Assembly (NCBI GenBank): GCA_039914705.1 | Contig: JBDSOT010000031.1 | Coordinates: 1-8,389, forward strand | Reading direction: 5' to 3' | Length of the DNA: 8,389 nt | Origin: JBDSTW01 sp039914705 | GTDB lineage: Bacteria; Pseudomonadota; Gammaproteobacteria; SURF-13 | Shown: piece by piece, positions 1 to 5,512 of the stretch | Layout of the letters: each line of letters opens with the position of its first letter | How positions within the stretch are numbered: position 1 is the first letter of the stretch | Made by a program: the position numbers and the translations under genes | Notes under the pieces: model-generated | Seen by the model: only the letters and a program-made list of their open reading frames with translations | The model's database searches: none | Told to the model about the DNA's origin: nothing

Positions 1-29
1 AACAAGAGTGTATTAGGGCAGATACGGCT

Positions 30-1127
30 ATGTTAAGACAATTTAAGTACCGCAAATATCACTGGTGTGATCACTTTTGCCGGGCGGCGTGGTTGGCGCT
101 GGCAGCCCTGTTATTAAGCTGTATGCCGCTGCGCGCCATGGCCGATCTGATGCTATTCCCGGCGGTGATGTGGACGCAGCGTAGCTCTATTGATAATCCC
201 ACTGGCGATTTAAAAGAATACCAATTGACCCCGCAGCTGGATATTTTTTATTCGGCTGATCGAGGCCGCTTGAGGTTTTTGGGTGAGGTCATTACCTCCA
301 CCGAGGAACCTATCGATGTGGAGCGATTACAGATCGGCTGGCTGGCAAGTTCCGATACCACCCTTTGGCTGGGCCGCCACCATATTCCCTTGGGGTACTG
401 GAATACCCAATTTCATCATGGCGCATACCTGCAAAACGCGGTTACCCGACCGGCCATAAGTGAATTTGAGGATGACGGCGGGATACTACCCACTCATATT
501 ACCGGCCTATTGGTGGAAGGCGATGTGACAGCTAACCCCGCGTTATCGTATGTCTTCAGTTTAGGTTTAGGGCCGAGCTTAGACCATGGCGAGGGATTAG
601 AGCCGGTCGATCTGCTGCATTTTTCCACCAGCGATCATAAATTAGCCGCCACCTTACGGCTAAGCTACCAACCTGAACTGGACACACCAATGGACATGGG
701 AATTTTCATAAGCCATAACCAGATACCCAGCAACCTTAGTGGCATCGATGAAATCCGCCAAAATATTGCAGGTGGCTATATAAATTGGGAGGCAGGCGCC
801 CTACGGATTATTAGCGAAGTCTATGCCGTGCATAATAACTTACAAGGCAGTCACTCCTCCGCAGGAACCTTCCTCAATGCCAACCTGCAAGTGGAATATG
901 CGCTCGGTTCCAGTTGGACCCTGTACGGACGCACTGAAAACACCTTTAGCGATGATAGCGATCCCTACCTCGCACAGTTTCCCGACTATATGCATCGGCA
1001 CAATTTGGCAGGGCTGCGGCTGGAGATAGATAAGCAACAGGCCTTGAAGCTGGAGCTTGGCGCTGTGCAATTGCAAAATGATCATTTTAATCAGCTCAGC
1101 ATTGAGTGGAGCGCGGTATTTCCGTGA
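30..1127 (+). CDS. Outer-membrane porin-like beta-barrel protein, first gene of a c-di-GMP signalling operon
   Basis: A 365-residue exported protein of unknown exact function. Residues 1-38 form a signal peptide with a long basic n-region (about 18 residues), a hydrophobic core (A19-L29) and a likely cleavage site at RAMA|D39. The rest has no further membrane helix and shows alternating polar/hydrophobic stretches with many aromatic residues, as in outer-membrane beta-barrels; a motif-rich block lies at about residues 115-164 (GRHHIPLGYWNTQFHHGAYL, then EFEDDGGILPTHITGLLVEG). It ends in SAVFP, not the usual terminal Phe. The next gene starts inside its stop codon (GTGA at 1124-1127), so the two are probably translated together. 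ATG 30 is chosen because it gives a complete signal peptide; AGGG at 15-18 is a weak ribosome site, and the frame is open back to the window edge, so an earlier start cannot be excluded. Barrel class is inferred from pattern, not from a search. Confidence 0.8.
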   Translation: MLRQFKYRKYHWCDHFCRAAWLALAALLLSCMPLRAMADLMLFPAVMWTQRSSIDNPTGDLKEYQLTPQLDIFYSADRGRLRFLGEVITSTEEPIDVERLQIGWLASSDTTLWLGRHHIPLGYWNTQFHHGAYLQNAVTRPAISEFEDDGGILPTHITGLLVEGDVTANPALSYVFSLGLGPSLDHGEGLEPVDLLHFSTSDHKLAATLRLSYQPELDTPMDMGIFISHNQIPSNLSGIDEIRQNIAGGYINWEAGALRIISEVYAVHNNLQGSHSSAGTFLNANLQVEYALGSSWTLYGRTENTFSDDSDPYLAQFPDYMHRHNLAGLRLEIDKQQALKLELGAVQLQNDHFNQLSIEWSAVFP

Positions 1128-1576
1128 GATTTTTCATCTCCCTGATATTAGTGCTTTCATTAGACTATACGTTTGCCCTTGCGACGGCCTCTGCCGAGCG
1201 TTTGGTATTGGTAAGTAGCGCCAAGGCCAACCTACCGGTTTTGAGTCCCGGTGAGGTGCGGCGCTTATTTTTAGGTAAGGCGCTGGTAAAAAACGGCGTG
1301 CGTATTGAAGGTCTGCGTAACGGCACTGACGAACTCCTTCAGGAGGTATTTCTGCAAAAGGTGGTGTTTATGTCGATACGCGCTTATGAACGTCAGTTAC
1401 TCTCCAATGTATTTCGCGCAGGCGGTGAACGACCCACACAGTACAATGACCAGGAACAATTGTTGAGCGCATTACAGGAAAAATCCGGGGCGTTAACGTA
1501 TATGTGGGAGCATGCCGCGCAAACCACACCCGGTATTAAGGTTGTCGGGGAATTATGGGAAGGCTCGCCGCAGTAA
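1124..1576 (+). CDS. Small periplasmic phosphate-type (PstS-like) substrate-binding domain protein
   Basis: A 150-residue secreted protein. Residues 1-24 are a signal peptide (MRFF..., cleavage near ATASA|E25, with an odd Asp14 in the hydrophobic core). The mature part follows the short PBP-like family: a strand (RLVLVSS), a helix leading into LFLGK (48-52), a central segment AYERQLLSNVFRAGGERP like the family's YW...F.G...PP, and GALTY (122-126) where relatives have GAIGY. It is about half the length of PstS, so it probably has one lobe and may bind a partner and not carry phosphate; no ABC transporter genes are next to it. Start: GTG 1124 overlaps the previous stop and gives a clean signal peptide. 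GTG 1106 is in frame and would add six residues, but has no ribosome site before it. It overlaps the cyclase gene by 22 bp, which suggests that it senses or controls that enzyme in the periplasm (inference). Confidence 0.82.
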   Translation: MRFFISLILVLSLDYTFALATASAERLVLVSSAKANLPVLSPGEVRRLFLGKALVKNGVRIEGLRNGTDELLQEVFLQKVVFMSIRAYERQLLSNVFRAGGERPTQYNDQEQLLSALQEKSGALTYMWEHAAQTTPGIKVVGELWEGSPQ

Positions 1577-2778
1577 AGAACCTTGTTAACACTCTCACCG
1601 CGCGCATGGTGCTCGGTATAGTGCTTATTCATGCCCTGCTGGTGCCGCTATGGTTCGGTGGTTTATTGTTTATTGTAAAATCCGGTTACGAGGCCCAATT
1701 TATTAATCAGGTGCGCAACGAATCTCGCCTGTTTGCGGTTCTGGTCGGGCATGAGTTTACGTCATCCGAGCTAAGCGACCACCTCGATGATATTTTACTG
1801 GATGGGATAGTGAGCTCTGCGCAAATCATTGACGTTAATGGACAGGTCATTTACGACCTTGATCGTTCTGTTAAGGTAAGTGAATTCAAGGAAGACTTTT
1901 TCTTTGGTCAGCACGATGATGCGGTTTACAACATTGCCACGTCTGTATATACAAAAGACGGCAAACTACTGGCAACTTTACATCTGGGCTATGACGAGAC
2001 GCCTACCAATGAGCAAATTGATCTTGCCTATCGCCGCAGCTTCTACTTAGCCATCATCTATATGATATTGTCGCTCGCGCTGGTTACCTTTTCCGGTATG
2101 CAGCTGACACGGTCACTGCGGTGGTTACGCGATGTGGCGCGCAATATCGTGTCGGGCAGTGGCGCGCGGCAGTTTAATGTGCCCACCAGTATTTCGGAGG
2201 TAACCAATCTCGGGGAAGATCTCGAACGCATGCGCTTGCAACTCCTCGAGCAGGCGAGGTTGCTCGAGTATCAAACCCTGCACGATAGTTTGACGGGCTT
2301 ACCCAACCGCACGTTACTGTATGATCGCCTGCAGCAGGCGCTTGCCGTTAGCAGGCGTAGCCACAAGAATGTTGCGCTACTTATAATAGACTTGGATCAT
2401 TTTAAAGACGTCAACGACAAGCTCGGTCATCATGCCGGTGATTTACTTTTACAGGAGGTGGCAGCGCGCCTGCGCGGCGTAGTGCGTGAATCGGATACGG
2501 TTGCCCGTCTGAGTGGCGACGAATTCGCCGTGTTGCTCACCAATATTGAAGATGCCGGACATGCAGTAATCGCCACAGAAGAAATTTTAAAGCGAGTTTA
2601 TCAACCTACCGTTATTGATGGGCATACACTTACCGTGGGCGGCAGCATCGGCATCGTACTATCGCCCGCGCACGGTGATGACAAAGATACCTTGATGCGC
2701 CGCGCCGATTTGGCTATGTATCATGCGAAACGCAGGAAAAGCGGCTATGCCATGTACGGCCATCACCTGGAAGAATAA
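1555..2778 (+). CDS. Membrane diguanylate cyclase: periplasmic sensor, HAMP, GGDEF
   Basis: A 407-residue inner-membrane enzyme that would make c-di-GMP from two GTP. Order: short cytoplasmic N-terminus, TM1 (about 18-41), periplasmic domain (about 42-160), TM2 (about 163-185), HAMP linker (about 187-233), GGDEF domain (about 243-403). In the GGDEF domain DSLTGLPNR is at 244-252, DLDHF (metal-binding Asp) at 279-283, and the active-site signature is S320-G-D-E-F324 in place of GGDEF. RESD at 311-314 lies exactly five residues before it, so the product-inhibition I-site is intact. There is no EAL or HD-GYP domain. The periplasmic part has a PAS/CACHE-like look (ids like AQIIDVNGQVIYDL, then LLATLHLGYD) but no family is certain. 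ATG 1555 lies inside the preceding gene with GGGG at 1547-1550 before it; M18 would remove the positive residues ahead of TM1. Active cyclase is likely; activity is inferred from motifs. Confidence 0.93.
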   Translation: MGRLAAVKNLVNTLTARMVLGIVLIHALLVPLWFGGLLFIVKSGYEAQFINQVRNESRLFAVLVGHEFTSSELSDHLDDILLDGIVSSAQIIDVNGQVIYDLDRSVKVSEFKEDFFFGQHDDAVYNIATSVYTKDGKLLATLHLGYDETPTNEQIDLAYRRSFYLAIIYMILSLALVTFSGMQLTRSLRWLRDVARNIVSGSGARQFNVPTSISEVTNLGEDLERMRLQLLEQARLLEYQTLHDSLTGLPNRTLLYDRLQQALAVSRRSHKNVALLIIDLDHFKDVNDKLGHHAGDLLLQEVAARLRGVVRESDTVARLSGDEFAVLLTNIEDAGHAVIATEEILKRVYQPTVIDGHTLTVGGSIGIVLSPAHGDDKDTLMRRADLAMYHAKRRKSGYAMYGHHLEE

Positions 2779-2799
2779 TCGGCCACTGACCTTACTCCA

Positions 2800-4296
2800 T
2801 CAAAACCGTTCCAGTTCGGGAAAAGGCAACTTGCCGCCATGCACATGCATGGCACCAAGCTCGGCGCAGCGATGCAAGGTCGGCACGGCCTTGCCGGGAT
2901 TAAGCAGGCCGCCGGGGTCGAAGGCTGCTTTGATGGCGTGAAATTGGGCGAGTTCCGGGGCGGCAAACTGATGACACATCTGTCCCAACTTCTCAACGCC
3001 CACACCATGCTCACCGGTAATGGTGCCGCCAACGGCCACGCACAGTTCAAGAATCTTGCCGCCGAATGCCTCGGTGCGTTCAAGCTCGCCGGGTTGGTTC
3101 GCATCGTACAGAATCAGCGGATGCAGATTGCCGTCGCCGGCGTGGAATACATTGGCTACGCGCAAACCGTATTCCGCAGACCACGCAGCAATTTGCGTTA
3201 ACACCTCCGGCAACCGTTTACGCGGGATAGTGCCGTCCATGCAGTAATAGTCGGGCGAAATGCGCCCCACCGCCGGGAATGCAGCCTTGCGCCCGGCCCA
3301 GAATTGCAGACGTTCGGCCTCATCGCGCGCGGTGCGCACCTCGGTTGCACCCGCATTTAACAACAGCGTGCGTATTGTGAGAATTTGTTCAGACACTTCC
3401 TCATTACTTCCATCCACCTCGCATAGCAAGATGGCGGCGGCATCCACCGGATAACCGGCGTGAATAAAATCTTCTGCGGCGCGGATGGCCAGGTTGTCCA
3501 TCATCTCCAGTCCGGCGGGGATAATCCCGGCCGTAATGATGCGCCCGACCGCCCCACCTGCCTTAGCCACATCGTCAAAGGCCGCCAATATTACCTGCGC
3601 ACGTTCCGGCTTGGGCAACAGTTTGACCGTCACCTCGACAATCACGCCGAGTAATCCCTCCGACCCATTCATTAGCGCTAACAGATCGTAGCCGGGACTA
3701 TCCAGACAGTTGCCGCCGAGTTTCAGTAGTTCGCCTTCGATAGTCAATATTTTCAAGCCCAGCACATTGTGTACGGTCAGCCCGTATTTCAAACAATGCA
3801 CCCCGCCCGAATTTTCCGCGACATTGCCACCGATGGTGCAGGCAATTTGCGACGAGGGATCGGGCGCGTAATACAATCCATATTGAGCAACCGCTTGTGA
3901 AATTGCCAGATTGCGCACACCGGGCTGCACCCGCGCCACGCGATTGGCAACATCCACTTCCAGAATGCGTGTGAATTTCGCCAGACTCAACAGTATCCCC
4001 CGTGTATGCGGCAACGCGCCACCCGACAAGCCGGTACCCGCACCACGCGCCACCACCGGTACTTTCAGGCGATGGCACAAGCGCAGAATATCGCGCACCT
4101 GTTCCACCGTTACGGGCAGACACACCACTAGCGGTAATTCGCGGTAGGCGGACAGCCCATCGCATTCGTAAGGGCGCGTGTCTTCCGCTTGAGAGAGCAC
4201 CGACGCGGCAGGCAAAATCTTTGCCAGGGCGATTATCAATTGCTGTTTGTCGAATGAACTGTCGGCAATATCGGTGAGCGTATTCATGCGCGCCAT
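2800..4296 (-). CDS. glcD: Glycolate oxidase, FAD-binding subunit GlcD
   Basis: A 498-residue flavoprotein, full length for GlcD (about 499 in E. coli). It oxidises glycolate to glyoxylate and feeds electrons to the respiratory chain, normally with GlcE and the iron-sulfur subunit GlcF. FAD-binding landmarks of the VAO/PCMH type: RGAGTGLSGGA (84-94), GGNVAENSGG (156-165), GSEGLLG (211-217). The C-terminal FAD-oxidase domain has HAGDGNLHP (385-393), GEHGVG (428-433) and FDPGGLLNPGK (459-469). The tail GAMHVHGGKLPFPELERF is typical of true GlcD and argues against a plain D-lactate or 2-hydroxyglutarate dehydrogenase. The gene converges with the cyclase gene (21 bp apart) and no glcE or glcF follows it, so partners must lie elsewhere if it works as a complex. 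Start: ATG 4296 or ATG 4287, four codons in; neither has a clear Shine-Dalgarno sequence. Confidence 0.93.
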   Translation of the reverse strand: MARMNTLTDIADSSFDKQQLIIALAKILPAASVLSQAEDTRPYECDGLSAYRELPLVVCLPVTVEQVRDILRLCHRLKVPVVARGAGTGLSGGALPHTRGILLSLAKFTRILEVDVANRVARVQPGVRNLAISQAVAQYGLYYAPDPSSQIACTIGGNVAENSGGVHCLKYGLTVHNVLGLKILTIEGELLKLGGNCLDSPGYDLLALMNGSEGLLGVIVEVTVKLLPKPERAQVILAAFDDVAKAGGAVGRIITAGIIPAGLEMMDNLAIRAAEDFIHAGYPVDAAAILLCEVDGSNEEVSEQILTIRTLLLNAGATEVRTARDEAERLQFWAGRKAAFPAVGRISPDYYCMDGTIPRKRLPEVLTQIAAWSAEYGLRVANVFHAGDGNLHPLILYDANQPGELERTEAFGGKILELCVAVGGTITGEHGVGVEKLGQMCHQFAAPELAQFHAIKAAFDPGGLLNPGKAVPTLHRCAELGAMHVHGGKLPFPELERF

Positions 4297-4352
4297 TCTA
4301 CGTTGAGTTGCTGCGGCTGGCGATTACCTTGCCGAGAAATTTGTCTGAGATT

Positions 4353-4372
4353 TTTATAGTATTTCACAATAC
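4353..4372 (-). promoter_or_regulatory. Possible glcD promoter and operator: -10-like box beside a small inverted repeat
   Basis: Reading on the minus strand about 57-62 bases before the glcD start, TATAAA (4353-4358) is a fair -10 box in an AT-rich stretch. Directly upstream of it lies a perfect inverted repeat, GTATT-GTGA-AATAC (4359-4372), which would sit in the promoter spacer where a repressor could bind. No convincing -35 box at 16-18 bases was found. glc genes are often controlled by GntR-type regulators, but this repeat does not match a known operator closely, so this is a weak proposal. Confidence 0.25.
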
Positions 4373-4407
4373 GCAATCGGTTCCATATTATGAAACTTAA
4401 AATTAAA

Positions 4408-4427
4408 CCCTTCGCTATCGCTCAGGG
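4408..4427. repeat. REP-like palindrome in the glcD-uppP gap
   Basis: An imperfect palindrome CCCTTCGC-TATC-GCTCAGGG: eight-base arms with two internal mismatches and a four-base loop, followed by GCGACAG. It resembles the widespread intergenic element of the form CCCTTCGACAAGCTCAGGGCGA seen in many environmental proteobacterial genomes. It lies between the glcD start and the uppP end. Whether it is repeated in this genome cannot be seen from the window. Confidence 0.45.
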
Positions 4428-4496
4428 CGACAGCAAAAATTTCAAACGGAGCCACTTCCGGTTGACTGGTTGCCAAGAGCGTTGCTCACCTGATAA

Positions 4497-4515
4497 CCCC
4501 CTTTGGGAAAGGGGG
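4497..4515. repeat. Perfect 8-bp hairpin CCCCCTTT-GGG-AAAGGGGG downstream of uppP
   Basis: A perfect inverted repeat with eight-base arms and a three-base loop, about 31 bases after the uppP stop codon. The form resembles common interspersed CCCCCTTT...AAAGGGGG elements. It may stop or stabilise the 3' end of the uppP transcript, but no T-run follows it on the minus strand (GGGGGTTATC), so it is not a standard intrinsic terminator. Confidence 0.55.
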
Positions 4516-4546
4516 AACTTCAAGAATATATTTTGAATGACATGAT

Positions 4547-5344
4547 TCACCAAAAATAAATAAGAACAATCATGCCGAAAATAATCCGGTAATAGGCAAA
4601 CGCCTTGAAGGTATGATTGGCGATGTAGTGCAGCAGGAATTTCACGGCGAAGAATGCGCTCGTGAAGGCGGCGAGAAAACCCACTGCGAATAAACCGGTA
4701 TCGGGTGCCTGCAATAAATTCCAATTCTTGTAAAGATCGTAAAACGTCGCGGCGAACATGGTGGGGATGGCGAGGAAGAATGAAAATTCCGTTGCTGCCT
4801 GGCGCGATAGCCCGAAGAAAAGTCCGCCCATTATGGTGGCACCGGAGCGCGAGGTGCCGGGGATGAGCGAGAAGGCCTGGCAACAACCGATTTTTAATGC
4901 ATCCGTCCAGCGCATATCGTCTACAGAATGGATGCGCGGCGCGTAGGTCTGACGCTCGATTAGCAGGATTACTATGCCGCCGATAATCAGGGCGATGGCG
5001 ACGTTGAACGGATTGAACAGGTGTTCTTTTATAATCCCGTGAAACGCAAGTCCCAGCAGTGCGGCGGGGATGAAGGCGAGGATTATATTGAGGGCAAAAT
5101 TCCTGGCCCAGGCATCGCTGGGCAGGCCGCGCACAACCTCGCTTATTTTGGCGCGGTAGTGCCAGCAGATTGCCAGGATCGCGCCCAATTGAATGACAAT
5201 CTCGAAGGTCTTGGCCTTTTCCCCGGTAAAGCCTAGCAAGTCTGCGGCGATAATAAGATGGCCGGTGCTGGAGATGGGCAAAAATTCGGTAAGGCCTTCG
5301 AGGAGGCCGAGTACGAGTGCTTTTAGGTAGATGAGAGCGTCCAA
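4547..5344 (-). CDS. uppP: Undecaprenyl-diphosphate phosphatase UppP (BacA)
   Basis: A 265-residue integral inner-membrane enzyme, normal length for the BacA family (about 265-275). It removes a phosphate from undecaprenyl diphosphate on the periplasmic side, so that the C55 lipid carrier can be reused for peptidoglycan and other wall polymers; overproduction of the family gives bacitracin resistance. The first signature, LLEGLTEFLPISSTGHLI (residues 14-31 area), has the key E16, E20, S26 and H29. The second, PGTSRSGATI (about 162-171), has the catalytic Arg166. Several strongly hydrophobic segments cover the rest, ending in IVLIYFW. It starts with TTG at 5344-5342; AAAGGA six bases upstream fixes this start and no ATG fits better. 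The gene lies in the same direction as the large oxidoreductase gene (168 bp upstream) and glcD (250 bp downstream), but repeats fill both gaps, so it is probably transcribed alone. Confidence 0.97.
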   Translation of the reverse strand: MDALIYLKALVLGLLEGLTEFLPISSTGHLIIAADLLGFTGEKAKTFEIVIQLGAILAICWHYRAKISEVVRGLPSDAWARNFALNIILAFIPAALLGLAFHGIIKEHLFNPFNVAIALIIGGIVILLIERQTYAPRIHSVDDMRWTDALKIGCCQAFSLIPGTSRSGATIMGGLFFGLSRQAATEFSFFLAIPTMFAATFYDLYKNWNLLQAPDTGLFAVGFLAAFTSAFFAVKFLLHYIANHTFKAFAYYRIIFGMIVLIYFW

Positions 5345-5356
5345 TGTGTTTCCTTT
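5345..5356 (-). promoter_or_regulatory. uppP: Ribosome binding site that fixes the TTG start of uppP
   Basis: On the minus strand AAAGGA (5351-5356) is followed by a six-base spacer AACACA and then TTG GAC GCT. The match and spacing are good and the first translated residues (MDALIYLKALVLG) fit the normal N-terminus of the family, so TTG is the real start codon. Confidence 0.75.
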
Positions 5357-5391
5357 TAAATTGTTCTGGTTAAATCTCTAATCAATGGTAG

Positions 5392-5400
5392 GTTATAATA
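5392..5400 (-). promoter_or_regulatory. Possible -10 region of the uppP promoter
   Basis: The minus strand reads TATTATAAC, containing TATAAC (five of six matches to the -10 consensus), about 50 bases before the TTG start. No clear -35 box was found at the right distance; that position falls in the neighbouring palindromic repeat. Weak call. Confidence 0.25.
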
Positions 5401-5405
5401 GATGA

Positions 5406-5448
5406 CCCCTCATCATAGCCTTCTACCGCAAGGGGAGAAGGAATGAGG
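5406..5448. repeat. REP-like nested inverted repeat between the oxidoreductase gene and uppP
   Basis: Two nested inverted repeats: outer arms CCTCAT (5408-5413) and ATGAGG (5443-5448), inner arms CCTTCT (5419-5424) and AGAAGG (5436-5441), around ACCGCAAGGGG. The core resembles the common intergenic element CTCTCCCGCAAGGGGAGAG. It could fold in RNA or DNA and may separate the two transcription units. Confidence 0.5.
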
Positions 5449-5458
5449 AAAAAGTCTC

Positions 5459-5485
5459 CTGGATTCCCGCTTCGCGGAATGACGT
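5459..5485. repeat. REP-like palindrome of the ATTCCCGC...GCGGAAT type
   Basis: CTGGATTCCCGCTTCGCGGA followed by ATGACG. The arms ATTCC-GC and GC-GGAAT (5463-5480) pair over seven bases with one bulged C and a TTC loop. This is a near copy of the widespread CATTCCCGCGAAAGCGGGAATCCAG element of proteobacterial intergenic regions. It lies 28 bases after the stop codon of the large oxidoreductase gene, where it could act as a transcript 3' end structure. Confidence 0.55.
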
Positions 5486-5512
5486 CGATAAAATCTCTGA
5501 ATTCCCTATGCT

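Noticed and set aside
108..122. A lipoprotein signal in the first protein (LLSC at residues 28-31).
   Set aside because: The -2 position is Leu, which is unusual, and a better ordinary cleavage site (AMA|D) follows seven residues later.
4477..4487. Short inverted repeat GAGC-GTT-GCTC in the glcD-uppP gap.
   Set aside because: Four-base arms are expected by chance and it is not placed next to any promoter or start.
4497..4530. The 8-bp hairpin after uppP as an intrinsic terminator.
   Set aside because: The stem is strong but there is no run of T after it on the uppP strand; a repeat-type palindrome is the better reading.
4390..4536. A 48-codon + strand reading frame beginning ATGAAACTTAAAATTAAA in the gap between glcD and uppP.
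   Set aside because: No ribosome binding site stands before the ATG, the frame runs through two palindromic repeats, and the peptide (ending PLWERGNFKNIF) is what such repeats give when translated by chance.
4422..4886. A 154-codon minus-strand frame overlapping uppP.
   Set aside because: It lies in another frame on the same strand as a clear UppP, has arginine- and histidine-rich shadow composition and no recognisable domain.
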